Assembly (NCBI RefSeq): GCF_001552675.1
Contig: NZ_BCRQ01000007.1
Coordinates: 1-64,000, forward strand
Reading direction: 5' to 3'
From: Alicyclobacillus sendaiensis NBRC 100866
GTDB lineage: Bacteria > Bacillota > Bacilli > Alicyclobacillales > Alicyclobacillaceae
Length of the DNA: 64,000 nucleotides
Part shown: in pieces, positions 35,068 to 43,610 of the stretch
Layout of the letters: each line of letters starts with the position of its first letter
Numbering within the stretch: position 1 is the stretch's first letter
Position numbers and translations under genes: made by a program
Notes under the pieces: generated by a model
What the model was told of the DNA's origin: nothing
Database searches by the model: none
Seen by the model: the letters and a program-made list of their open reading frames with translations, nothing else

Positions 35068-35558
35068 CGCCGTCCTCGCCTGTGCCCCCGCTCGGCGAGC
35101 GCATCGCCCAACTGCGGAAAGAGCGAGGCCTCACGCAGGCCAAGCTCGCGGAGCGCGCCCACCTTTCGACGAGCGCCATCGCCATGTACGAGACCAACCG
35201 GCGACAGCCGGACGAGCGGACCCTCGCGCAAATCGCCGCAGCGCTCGGGGTGGAGATGGCGCAGATTGCGCCGCACCTGGCCGCTGAAGCCTCCCTTCAG
35301 CAGGCGAAGACCGCGCAAAGCGAGCGCCACCCAAGCGACAGGGTTCGGCAGCCGGTGCCATCCAACCCGACCGAGCGAACCGCCGACGCGCCCGGCGTGA
35401 CGCAGCTCGTCCTCTCCAAGGACGAGGCTCGGCTCATCCTCTTTGTCCGCATGCATCCCGACGCCATGCCGTTTCTGCAGTCGTACGTGACGGCGGATGC
35501 CGACAAGCGCCGCCAGCTGGAGCGGGCGTGGCGGCTCATCCAGGCGTTCCAAGGCTAA
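35064..35558 (+). CDS. XRE-family transcriptional regulator
   Basis: A 164-residue regulator with an N-terminal HTH (about residues 9-66, QLRKERGLTQAKLAERAHLS then AIAMYETNRRQPDERTL) and a Gln- and charge-rich C-terminal part that has a final helical segment. It overlaps the globin stop (ATGA), so the two are expressed together; the target is unknown. Its stop codon overlaps that of the convergent queC. Confidence 0.85.
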   Translation: MTPSSPVPPLGERIAQLRKERGLTQAKLAERAHLSTSAIAMYETNRRQPDERTLAQIAAALGVEMAQIAPHLAAEASLQQAKTAQSERHPSDRVRQPVPSNPTERTADAPGVTQLVLSKDEARLILFVRMHPDAMPFLQSYVTADADKRRQLERAWRLIQAFQG

Positions 35559-36238
35559 TCGTTGAAGCCTGGGCGGTACGGGATGGGATCCTTCGCGCCC
35601 GCCTCCGCAAACCCCTTCAGGCGCAGACGGCAGCTGTCGCACTCGCCGCACGCCACCTCGCCGCCCTGGTAGCAGGACGTGGTGAGCTCGTACGGCACGC
35701 CGAGCTCCAGCCCCCTGCGCACGATCTCGCCCTTGGTCCAATGCAACAGCGGCGTCTCGATGCGAATGGGCCGCCCCTCGACGCCCGCCTTCGTGCCGAT
35801 TCTCAGCACGTGCTCCACGCCCTCGATGAACTCCGGCCGGCAGTCGGGGTAGCCGCTGTAATCGAGTGCGTTCACGCCGATGTAGATGGCCTCCGCGCCG
35901 ATGACCTCCGCATACGACGCCGCGATGGCGAGAAACAAAAGATTCCGCCCGGGCACGTAGGTCACCGGAATCTCGCGCGAAACGCCCTCCGTCGGCACGT
36001 CGATGGACTCGTCCGTCAGCGCGCTGCCGCCGATTTGGCGCAGAAAGTCAATGGACACGATGCGGTGGTCCTTGACGCCGTAGAACGCCGCCACCTTTTT
36101 CGCCGACTCGAGCTCAATCCGATGCCGTTGCCCGTAGTCAAAGGTGATGGGACAAAGCTCGTAGCCCGCCGCGCGCGCGATGCCCATGCACGTCGCGCTG
36201 TCGAGCCCTCCGCTCAAAATCACCACAGCTTTTGCCAT
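35555..36238 (-). CDS. queC: 7-cyano-7-deazaguanine synthase
   Basis: ATP-dependent conversion of 7-carboxy-7-deazaguanine to preQ0 in queuosine synthesis. AVVILSGGLDSATCMG is the PP-loop; VTYVPGRNLLFLAIAASYAE and a C-terminal zinc site (CGECDSCRLR with the preceding TTSCYQ) complete the family pattern. The ATG at 36238 gives 227 residues; GTG two codons upstream is possible. No other que genes lie nearby in the window. Confidence 0.95.
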   Translation of the reverse strand: MAKAVVILSGGLDSATCMGIARAAGYELCPITFDYGQRHRIELESAKKVAAFYGVKDHRIVSIDFLRQIGGSALTDESIDVPTEGVSREIPVTYVPGRNLLFLAIAASYAEVIGAEAIYIGVNALDYSGYPDCRPEFIEGVEHVLRIGTKAGVEGRPIRIETPLLHWTKGEIVRRGLELGVPYELTTSCYQGGEVACGECDSCRLRLKGFAEAGAKDPIPYRPGFND

Positions 36239-36296
36239 GCCCACACGCCCTTGTCGCGAAGCAGTCCCCGTGCCCGGCTTGTCCGGCCCGAAAGCT

Positions 36297-36587
36297 TCAG
36301 CAGCCCACCGGCGCCGTTTCCCCGAACACGAAGCCTTCCTCACTGTAATCCAGCACGATGCCCTCGAGCAACTTGACGAGCGCCTGCGCCACCGTCACCT
36401 CGACGTCCCCGTCCGGCCCGCTCACGCGGAGCGTGGAGTCGAGCGGCGTGGACAGGTCGTCGATGACCACCTGAAACCGCGGCCCCCCGCACCGATACGC
36501 GCGGTCAATCCGCACAAACTCCCCCGGCCTAAGCTCCTCCCGCGCGAGGCGAAGGAGCGCCCGCGCCGCCCGCTCGCTCACCTGCAC
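36297..36587 (-). CDS. HesB/IscA-like protein
   Basis: A 96-residue protein beginning VQVSERAARALLRLAREEL, with AYRCGGPRFQVVIDD in the middle and SEEGFVFGETAPVGC at the end. The order of segments matches HesB/IscA-like proteins (YneR/YqkB relatives), but the CxC motif that binds Fe-S clusters in IscA is reduced to a single C-terminal Cys, so a cluster-carrier function is uncertain. The GTG at 36587 is supported by GAGGGGACGAGAG upstream. It precedes queC on the same strand, separated by 58 bases. Confidence 0.7.
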   Translation of the reverse strand: MQVSERAARALLRLAREELRPGEFVRIDRAYRCGGPRFQVVIDDLSTPLDSTLRVSGPDGDVEVTVAQALVKLLEGIVLDYSEEGFVFGETAPVGC

Positions 36588-36607
36588 CTCTCGTCCCCTC
36601 GCTTCCC

Positions 36608-36721
36608 TGTACAATCTCTGCACTCCACAGTATACTATACGTCGAAAATAGGAAACGGACGATCGCGGCCGCGCCACGTTGCGGCGGCCCAAACACTCGT
36701 CCTCGCCGGACGAGTGTTTTT
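36608..36721 (+). promoter_or_regulatory. ileS upstream leader: promoter and hairpin
   Basis: TGTACA (36608-36613), 17 bases, TATACT (36631-36636) could start a transcript towards ileS. About 55 bases on, AAACACTCGTC/GACGAGTGTTT (36691-36720) forms an eleven-pair hairpin followed by TTGTT, which looks like an intrinsic terminator. No T-box sequence (GGTGGNACCGCG) or stem I is visible, so if this is an attenuator it is of another type; otherwise it ends some unseen upstream RNA. Confidence 0.45.
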
Positions 36722-36804
36722 GTTGCATCTTCGCCGACACACCCCAAGCGTAGGCGAAGCGCATGACCACTTGGAATCGTTCGCACAAGGAGTGAACCAC
36801 GCAG

Positions 36805-39800
36805 ATGGCGATGCGGAAGGTCGATGCCAAGGAACCGGCCACGTCGCGCGAACAGCGCGTGCTCGAATTCTGGAAGCAGGAGAACATCTTCCACAAGAGC
36901 GAGAAGGCGCGCGAGGGGCGACCGGAATGGGTGTTCTACGAGGGGCCGCCCACGGCCAACGGACTGCCCCACCCCGGCCACGTGCTCACGCGCGTGTTCA
37001 AGGATCTGTATCCCCGCTACCGCACCATGAAGGGCTACCACGTCATGCGCAAGGCGGGATGGGATACGCACGGTCTGCCCGTCGAGATCGAAATTGAGAA
37101 GAAATTCGGCATGAACGGCAAGAAGGACATTCAGGCGTTCGGCATCGAGCGCTTCGTCCAGGCGTGCCGGGAGAGCGTGTTCAAGTACGAGGAGGTCTGG
37201 CGCGAGCTCACCGAGCGGCTCGGCTACTGGATCGATCTCGACCACCCCTACATGACGCTCACCGACGACTACATCGAGTCCGTGTGGCACCTGCTCAAGA
37301 TCATCTACGACAAGGGATGGCTCGTCGAAGGCCACCGCGTGAGCCCGTATTGCCCGCACTGTGAAACGACGCTCTCGAGCCACGAGGTGGCGCAGGGCTA
37401 CAAGGACGTCAAAGACCTGTCCGTTACGGCCAAGTTCCGCGCGGCGGACGACGTGGACGGCCGCCCGACTTACTTCCTGGCCTGGACCACGACGCCTTGG
37501 ACGCTGCCGTCGAACGTCGGCCTCGCCGTGAACGAGGATTTGACCTACGTGCTCATCCACAAGGCGAAGACCGACGAAAACGTCTGGGTGGCGGAGGGCC
37601 TCCAAGGCCAGTTTGTCGAGGAGGGCGATCGCGTCATCGCACAGAAGCGCGGCCGCGATCTCGTCGGCAGCGCGTACACGCCCGTCTTTCCGTACGTGGT
37701 GCAGGAGGGCAAGAAGCACATCGTCATCGCGTCGCCGCACGTGACGGACGAATCCGGCACGGGCATCGTCCACATGGCGCCCGCGCACGGCGAGGAAGAC
37801 TACAAGGCGTGCCAGGCGGCGGGGCTCATCTTTGTGAACTTCGTCGATGAATCCGGGCGTTTCACCAAGGACGTCGCCGATTACGAGGGCCGGTTTGTCA
37901 AGGACGAGGAACTGAACGTCGATCTCGTCAAGGATCTCGCGGCCCGCGGCCTCGTGTACGAGAAGCACAAGCACGAGCACAGCTATCCGCACTGCTGGCG
38001 CTGCGACACGCCGCTCATCTACTACGCGATTCACTCCTGGTTCATCCGCACGACGGAGTTCAAGGACGCGCTCATCGCCAACTCGCAGTCGGTCAATTGG
38101 ATCCCGCCGCACATCCGCGACGGGCGCATGGGCAACTTCCTGGAGAACGTCATCGACTGGAACTTGTCGAGATCGCGCTACTGGGGCACGCCGCTGCCCA
38201 TCTGGCGCTGCGACGCGTGCGGCGAGATCGAGTGCATCGGATCCAGGGCGGAGCTCGAGAAGAAGGCGGGGCGCCTGCCGAAGGAGCTGCACAAGCCGTA
38301 CATCGACGAGCTCACCTGGCCGTGCCGCTGCGGGCGCGGCACGATGGTGCGCGTGCCGGAAGTGATTGACGTGTGGTTCGATTCCGGCTCCATGCCGTTT
38401 GCGCAGCTCCACTATCCGTTCGAGAACCAGGACCTGTTCGAGCGGTTGTACCCGGCGGACTTCGTCTGCGAGGCCATCGATCAGACGCGCGGCTGGTTCT
38501 ACAGCCTGCTCGCCATCTCGACGGCCGTCACGGGCAGGGCGCCGTACAAGAACGTGCTCGTCCTCGGCCACGTGCTCGACGAGCAGGGCAAGAAGATGTC
38601 GAAGTCGAAGGGGAACGTGATCGATCCGTTCGAAGCGTTCGACAAGCACGGCGCGGACGCGGTGCGGTTTTACTTCGTGTCGAACACGCAGCCGTGGAAC
38701 TCGCAGCTGTTCTACCACCGCGCGGTGGCGGAGGCCAAGGCGAAGTACATCGACCTGTTGCAGAACATCCACCAGTTCTACGCGCTGTACGCCGGGATCG
38801 ACGGGTTCAACCCGTACCAGGTCGAGCAGGTGCCGGTGGCCGAGCGGCCGCTCATGGATCGCTGGCTCATCGCGCGCCTGCACCAGACCATCCAGGGCGT
38901 GGACGAGGCGTATGAGCGCTACGACGCCACGCAGGCGGCGCGGCTCCTGCAGGCGTTCGTGGACGAACTGTCCACCTGGTACGTGCGGCGCAACCGCGAT
39001 CGCTTCTGGGCGGACGGCATGGGACGAGACAAGGTGGCGGCGTACCTGACCTTGTTCGAGGCGCTGAAGACCGTGGCGCTCCTCACGGCGCCCATCACGC
39101 CGTTTTTGGCCGAGGACATCTACCAGAACGTCGTGCGCCTGGGCGGAGACGCGAAACACGTGCCCGAGAGCGTGCACCTGTGCGACTTCCCGGCGGCGGA
39201 CGCGGCGCTCGTGGACGAGGCGCTCATTCGCGAGATGGCGCTCGTGCTGCGCATCGTGGAGATGGGGCGGCACCTGCGCAACGAGAGCAAGCTCAAGACG
39301 CGCCAGCCGCTCGCGGCGCTCTACGTGCCGAAGGCGCAGCAGGACGTGATCGCCAAGTTCGCGGACGTGATTCAGGACGAGTTGAACGTGAAGGAGATTC
39401 GCTTCGTTGATCTCGACGACATCGCGCGCCCCATGCTGTACCTGAACCTGAACGCGGTGGGCAAGGCGTTTGGCCGCAAGACGCCGATGTTGAACGAGGC
39501 GGCGAAGAACGCGGACGAGACGCAGATCCGCGCCTTCCGGGAGACGGGCGCGGTGGAGCTTGCGGGCGAGACGCTCACGCAGGAACACGCGGAAATCCGG
39601 TACGAGGCGAAGTTCGAGGGCCTGGTCACGGTGGACAACCGGCTGTTTGTCGGCCTCGAGACGCGGCTCACGCCGGAGCTCGTTGAGGAAGGCTACGTGC
39701 GCGAAGTCATCTCGAAGATGCAGATGATGCGCAAGGAGGTCGACTACGGCGTCACGCACCACGTGCGGTTTTACGCGGAGGGAGATCCGGAGCTGCTCCA

Positions 39801-39939
39801 GGTCATCGCGCGGAACCGGGCGCGCATCGACCAGACCGTGCTCGTGCGCGAGTGGAGCGACGCGCCGCTCGCCGACGCCGACCTGACGAAGGAGTGGGAC
39901 GTGAACGGCAAGAAGCTCACGCTGTCGGTGGCGCGCTGA
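36805..39939 (+). CDS. ileS: Isoleucyl-tRNA synthetase, type 2 (eukaryotic-like)
   Basis: Class I synthetase of 1044 residues. The HIGH motif region is PPTANGLPHPGHVLT, with KAGWDTHGLPVEIEIEKK, the Trp-rich WTTTPWTLPSNVGLAV of the editing domain, and GKKMSKSKGNVIDP as the KMSKS loop. PTANGLPHPGH, rather than PYANGDIHIGHA, marks the type 2 (eukaryote- and archaea-like, IleS2) lineage, which includes the mupirocin-resistant enzymes; the C-terminal part lacks the zinc-binding Cys set of type 1 bacterial IleRS. A terminator follows at once. Confidence 0.96.
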   Translation: MAMRKVDAKEPATSREQRVLEFWKQENIFHKSEKAREGRPEWVFYEGPPTANGLPHPGHVLTRVFKDLYPRYRTMKGYHVMRKAGWDTHGLPVEIEIEKKFGMNGKKDIQAFGIERFVQACRESVFKYEEVWRELTERLGYWIDLDHPYMTLTDDYIESVWHLLKIIYDKGWLVEGHRVSPYCPHCETTLSSHEVAQGYKDVKDLSVTAKFRAADDVDGRPTYFLAWTTTPWTLPSNVGLAVNEDLTYVLIHKAKTDENVWVAEGLQGQFVEEGDRVIAQKRGRDLVGSAYTPVFPYVVQEGKKHIVIASPHVTDESGTGIVHMAPAHGEEDYKACQAAGLIFVNFVDESGRFTKDVADYEGRFVKDEELNVDLVKDLAARGLVYEKHKHEHSYPHCWRCDTPLIYYAIHSWFIRTTEFKDALIANSQSVNWIPPHIRDGRMGNFLENVIDWNLSRSRYWGTPLPIWRCDACGEIECIGSRAELEKKAGRLPKELHKPYIDELTWPCRCGRGTMVRVPEVIDVWFDSGSMPFAQLHYPFENQDLFERLYPADFVCEAIDQTRGWFYSLLAISTAVTGRAPYKNVLVLGHVLDEQGKKMSKSKGNVIDPFEAFDKHGADAVRFYFVSNTQPWNSQLFYHRAVAEAKAKYIDLLQNIHQFYALYAGIDGFNPYQVEQVPVAERPLMDRWLIARLHQTIQGVDEAYERYDATQAARLLQAFVDELSTWYVRRNRDRFWADGMGRDKVAAYLTLFEALKTVALLTAPITPFLAEDIYQNVVRLGGDAKHVPESVHLCDFPAADAALVDEALIREMALVLRIVEMGRHLRNESKLKTRQPLAALYVPKAQQDVIAKFADVIQDELNVKEIRFVDLDDIARPMLYLNLNAVGKAFGRKTPMLNEAAKNADETQIRAFRETGAVELAGETLTQEHAEIRYEAKFEGLVTVDNRLFVGLETRLTPELVEEGYVREVISKMQMMRKEVDYGVTHHVRFYAEGDPELLQVIARNRARIDQTVLVREWSDAPLADADLTKEWDVNGKKLTLSVAR

Positions 39940-39946
39940 GCGGGAC

Positions 39947-39976
39947 GGGCGGGGATTGTTTTCCTCGCCCTTTTTG
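39947..39976 (+). terminator. Terminator of ileS
   Basis: GGGCGGGGA ... TCCTCGCCC with a short T-rich loop, followed by TTTTTG, eight bases after the ileS stop. Confidence 0.8.
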
Positions 39977-40011
39977 TTTCACGGGCCGCGTTCGCAAGGA
40001 GGATGAGATCC

Positions 40012-40122
40012 ATGCCCTTTGCGTTGAAGCGCGGCCGCGTCACCTTGGCCTGCGCCGCGCGCGATCCCGTCCGGAATCACGCGCGCGTGCTGCCGCAGGA
40101 TCTCGAGTCGTGCGAACCCTGA
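40012..40122 (+). CDS. Possible 36-residue peptide
   Basis: An ATG at 40012 lies nine bases after a perfect AAGGAGGA and opens 36 codons (starting MPFALKRGRVTLACAA). The ribosome binding site is the only evidence; the frame is Arg-rich, has no membrane segment and ends close to the convergent hydrolase gene. It could be the preserved 5' end of a deleted gene. Confidence 0.3.
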   Translation: MPFALKRGRVTLACAARDPVRNHARVLPQDLESCEP

Positions 40123-40129
40123 ACGCCCT

Positions 40130-40954
40130 TCAGCCCGCGCCCAAAGCGCCGTCCCCACCGGTGTCCAAAAACGCGAGCACGTCGCGGAGGACGGCGCCGC
40201 CCGCCTGCATGGCAAACCCGTGCCCGCAGCCCGCATACAACTTCAGCCTCGAGCCGGCCAGGCGATGCGCAAGGCGCTCGCCGTTCACATAGGGCAAGAC
40301 GCGGTCCTCGAGCCCGTGCATCACGAGCGCAGGGCACGACAAACGAGGGAGCCTGTCCCAACTCCCCTGCCACCGATCCACGGCGTCGAGCTGCGCCTGG
40401 TACACCGCCTCTGGCATGTCCTCCCGCAGCAACAGGTGGAAGGCGCTGTGCAGATAGGCCTCGTTCTTCGCGCGAAACGCCTCGGGAAAGAAGAGCCGCA
40501 TGTACCACGCCGCGCGCGCGGCCAACTCGGCCGGGCGGGATCGCATCTCGCGCTTGATATCGTCGGACTGGATCATCTGCGGCCCGCCGCACGAGGTGGC
40601 GCCGAGCACGAGGCTCGCAACAGCCTCCGGATGGCGCAGCGCGAGCTCCTGCGCAATCATGCCACCCATGGAGTAGCCCAGCACGTGCGCGCGCTCGACG
40701 CCCGCCGCAGCGAGCACCGCGCGCGCGTCGTCCGCCATCTGCTCGAGGGTCCACCCGGTCTTCGGATCTGCCTCCGACTGGCCGGCGCCGCGGTTGTCGA
40801 AGGCGATAACGGTGTGCTTCTCCGCCAGTCGCCGCAAAAATCCCGTGCCCCACCAGCGGATGTTTCCGCCGACGCCCATGATGAGCAGAAGCGGCGATCC
40901 TTGCCCTCGGACCTCGTAGTACAGGCGGGCATCGCTCCGTTCGACAAACGGCAT
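40130..40954 (-). CDS. Alpha/beta hydrolase
   Basis: A 274-residue alpha/beta-hydrolase-fold enzyme. The oxyanion strand is LLLIMGVGGN, followed by VIAFDNRGAGQS; the nucleophile elbow is GYSMGGM; the acid is in HGLEDRVLPY and the catalytic His in CGHGF. The pattern resembles the 3-oxoadipate enol-lactonase/MhpC-like branch, but the substrate cannot be told. GGGGAGG precedes the ATG. Confidence 0.85.
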   Translation of the reverse strand: MPFVERSDARLYYEVRGQGSPLLLIMGVGGNIRWWGTGFLRRLAEKHTVIAFDNRGAGQSEADPKTGWTLEQMADDARAVLAAAGVERAHVLGYSMGGMIAQELALRHPEAVASLVLGATSCGGPQMIQSDDIKREMRSRPAELAARAAWYMRLFFPEAFRAKNEAYLHSAFHLLLREDMPEAVYQAQLDAVDRWQGSWDRLPRLSCPALVMHGLEDRVLPYVNGERLAHRLAGSRLKLYAGCGHGFAMQAGGAVLRDVLAFLDTGGDGALGAG

Positions 40955-40979
40955 GGCTCAACCTCCCCACATGGCCACA

Positions 40980-41012
40980 CAAAAAAAGGCACACCCATAC
41001 CTGGGTGGCCCA
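40980..41012 (-). terminator. Terminator downstream of serine acetyltransferase
   Basis: On the minus strand GGGCCACCCA-ggta-TGGGTGTGCC, with one mismatch, followed by seven Ts. It separates the acetyltransferase from the hydrolase gene behind it. Confidence 0.7.
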
Positions 41013-41089
41013 ATATAGGGGTAAAGGGGTACTTCAACTGTAACACATGTCCAATCGGAGTGCCACACATTTGGCAAACGCGCCGCGCA

Positions 41090-41953
41090 TCAGGACCGGG
41101 CGTTGCGCGTGCGCACGACGCTCTCCGCCTCGTAAACGACCTTGCTGTACGGCGGGACGGACTGTGTCACCCACGCGTTTGAGCCAATCACGCTGTGATG
41201 CCCGATGACCGTTTCGCCGCCGAGCACCGTGCAGTTGGCGTACAAAATGACGTAGTCCTCTACCGTCGGGTGGCGCTTCACATGCCGCTGGTACTCGCCT
41301 TCCTCGTCCTTCGGGAAGTACAACGCGCCGAGCGTGACGCCCTGGTAGATCTTCACGTGATTGCCCACTACGGCCGTCTCGCCGACGACGATGCCTGTGC
41401 CGTGATCGATCATGATGCTCCGCCCGATGGTGGCGCCAGGATGCAGATCCACCCCGGTCACGCGGTGCGCGTACTCCGTCATCATGCGGGGCAGGAGCGG
41501 TACCCCGTGGCGGTAGAGCACGTTCGCCGCGCGGTAGACGAGGAGCGCGAAGATGCCGGGATAGGTGAGGATGACCTCGTCGCACCCCGTCGCGGCCGGA
41601 TCGCCATTCACGGTCTCGGTGATGTCCTCATACACGAGGCTCTGAAGTTGCGAGAGGTATTCGATGTACTCGTCCGCCGTCTCCCACGCCCGCCTTTGCG
41701 TGTCGGCCGTGCCGGAGGACAGGCAAGACTGGTACGTCGCCCGGTGCACCTGCTCGGCGAGCTCAGCGCGCAGGCGATCCAGGGTATGGGAAAGGTGCTT
41801 GCCACCTTCAGCGTCGAAGTAATTCGGGAGAATGGCCGCGCGCGTCCACTCGATGATCTCGCGAATGGCCCGCGGCTCTGGATGACAGATGCGCCCCTTG
41901 AACATGCAGACGCTCTGCTGCAGCAGATGATTCGCGATTGCTTGGGTGTCCAT
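41090..41953 (-). CDS. Serine O-acetyltransferase, SrpH/EpsC-type
   Basis: A 287-residue acetyltransferase making O-acetylserine for cysteine synthesis. An alpha-helical N-terminal part (to about residue 150, ending FALLVYRAANVLYRHG) is followed by a left-handed parallel beta-helix with hexapeptide repeats (DLHPGATIGRSIMIDHGTGI, VGETAVVGNHVKIYQGVTLG) and the catalytic His in DHGTG. The closing part contains HPTVEDYVILYANCTVLGG. The longer N-terminus distinguishes it from short CysE proteins. It would feed CysK, encoded 11 kb away. Confidence 0.9.
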   Translation of the reverse strand: MDTQAIANHLLQQSVCMFKGRICHPEPRAIREIIEWTRAAILPNYFDAEGGKHLSHTLDRLRAELAEQVHRATYQSCLSSGTADTQRRAWETADEYIEYLSQLQSLVYEDITETVNGDPAATGCDEVILTYPGIFALLVYRAANVLYRHGVPLLPRMMTEYAHRVTGVDLHPGATIGRSIMIDHGTGIVVGETAVVGNHVKIYQGVTLGALYFPKDEEGEYQRHVKRHPTVEDYVILYANCTVLGGETVIGHHSVIGSNAWVTQSVPPYSKVVYEAESVVRTRNARS

Positions 41954-42160
41954 GCCGATCTCGTCTCCCCTCGCCAGCGGCTCTCGCGCTTCGAAAGTCA
42001 GTATACACCTGTGGCGGATCGCAAAAAACTAAGTATACATTAAGGGATAATGGGAATTGCGCAATCCCCCGACCCGCCCTCCTCCCATGTTGTTCCCATC
42101 GCCCGCAAATTACGCTATGCTCGAACTGGAACTCAGGATCGAGAGAGGAGTCGTGACACG

Positions 42161-43549
42161 TTGGAGGCCATTCGCGAGGTCGAGACCTACCTGGCGCAGG
42201 CGCGCGACGCGCTGCTCGAGGAGCTGAAGGAGCTCCTATCCATCCCGAGCGTGAGCGCCTTGAGCGAACATCGCGGCGACGTCAGGCGCGCCGCAGAGTG
42301 GATCGCTGAAAAGCTGCGATCGGCCGGATTCGAGCACGTGGAACTCATGGAGACGGACGGCCACCCGCTGGTGTACGGCGACTGGCTGCATGCGGACGGC
42401 AAACCGACCGTGCTCGTCTACGGCCACTACGACGTGCAACCCGTCGATCCCCTCGAGCTCTGGGAGTCGCCGCCGTTTTCGCCCACCGTGCGCGGCAACA
42501 AGCTGTACGCGCGCGGCGCGAGCGACGACAAGGGCCCCACGTTTCTGCACATCGCGGTCCTCACCGCCATGCTGAAGGTGCACGGCCGCCTGCCCGTGAA
42601 CGTGAAGTTCTGCATCGAAGGCGAAGAGGAAATCGGATCCGCTCACCTGCACAGTTTCCTCGAGCGGACGCGGGACAAGTTCCAGGCGGATCTGGTCCTC
42701 ATCTCCGACACCACCCTGGTGGGGCCCAATCAGCCCGCCGTCGTGTACGGCCTGCGCGGCCTCGCCGCGGCGCAGATCGACGTCCGCACGGCCACCTCGG
42801 ACCTCCACTCCGGCCTCTACGGCGGCGCCGTGCCGAACGCGGCCCGGGCCGTGGCTGAACTCGTCGCGAGCTTCCACCGGCCGGACGGCAGCGTGGCCGT
42901 CGAGGGCTTTTACGATCGCGTCCGCCCGCTCACCGAAGCGGAGCGCGAGGAGTTCGCCAAGCTCGGGCACGACGAGGACGAGCTCAAGCGCTCGCTCGGT
43001 CTCGCGGATCTCTGGGGAGAACCCGGGTACACCGCGCTCGAGCGGATGTGCGCGCGGCCGACGCTCGAGGTGAACGGTATCTGGGGCGGCTTCCAAGGAG
43101 AGGGGACGAAAACCGTCATCCCCTGCGAGGCGCACGTGAAGATCACGTGTCGGCTCGTGCCGGATCAGGATCCCCAGGAGATCCTCGATCTCGTCGAACG
43201 GCACGTGCAAACACACGCGCCAAAGGGGGCTCGCGTCACGTTTGTGCGCCAGGACGGCGGCAAGCCGTACGTCGCACCGTATGACCACCCGGCGCTTCAG
43301 CTCGCCGCGCAGGCCTATGAGCACGCGTACGGCCAAAAGGCGGTGTTCACGCGCATGGGCGGCTCCATCCCGGTGGTGGAGACCTTCTCGACGCTTTTGC
43401 ACATCCCCATCGTCATGATGGGCTTCAGCCTGAGCGACGAGAACTTCCACGCGCCAAACGAGCACTTCTCGCTCGACAACTTCGACAAGGGCCTGCGGAC
43501 GCTGACGTATTACTACCACCAGCTTCCGGCGGCCATGGGCGGACACTGA
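42161..43549 (+). CDS. M20-family dipeptidase
   Basis: A 462-residue zinc peptidase of the M20 family (carnosinase-like group). VYGHYDVQPVDPLELW and YARGASDDKGP carry the first metal ligands, CIEGEEEIGSAHL the catalytic Glu and metal ligand, and NEHFSLDNF the last. A lid domain occupies about residues 190-330. The TTG at 42161 is the best start: AGAGGAG lies ten bases upstream and the mature-looking sequence EAIREVETYLAQ begins there; 37 codons further upstream are open but lack a ribosome binding site. It is convergent with codY. Confidence 0.9.
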   Translation: MEAIREVETYLAQARDALLEELKELLSIPSVSALSEHRGDVRRAAEWIAEKLRSAGFEHVELMETDGHPLVYGDWLHADGKPTVLVYGHYDVQPVDPLELWESPPFSPTVRGNKLYARGASDDKGPTFLHIAVLTAMLKVHGRLPVNVKFCIEGEEEIGSAHLHSFLERTRDKFQADLVLISDTTLVGPNQPAVVYGLRGLAAAQIDVRTATSDLHSGLYGGAVPNAARAVAELVASFHRPDGSVAVEGFYDRVRPLTEAEREEFAKLGHDEDELKRSLGLADLWGEPGYTALERMCARPTLEVNGIWGGFQGEGTKTVIPCEAHVKITCRLVPDQDPQEILDLVERHVQTHAPKGARVTFVRQDGGKPYVAPYDHPALQLAAQAYEHAYGQKAVFTRMGGSIPVVETFSTLLHIPIVMMGFSLSDENFHAPNEHFSLDNFDKGLRTLTYYYHQLPAAMGGH

Positions 43550-43561
43550 CCCACCACGCAA

Positions 43562-43599
43562 GGAGGCGGCCGATCCCGTCGCGGGACTCGGCCGCCTCA
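43562..43599. terminator. Bidirectional terminator between dipeptidase and codY
   Basis: GAGGCGGCCGA, a 14-base loop with its own GCGGGA partner, and TCGGCCGCCTC form a perfect eleven-pair stem placed between two convergent stops. The T-tracts are weak. Confidence 0.6.
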
Positions 43600-43610
43600 T
43601 CTCATCCGCC

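Noticed and set aside
36529-39762. Minus-strand open frame of 1077 codons opposite ileS
   Set aside because: It is a mirror of the ileS coding strand: codon bias in a GC-rich gene keeps this frame open. It has no motif, an extreme Arg/Leu/Val composition and no ribosome binding site.
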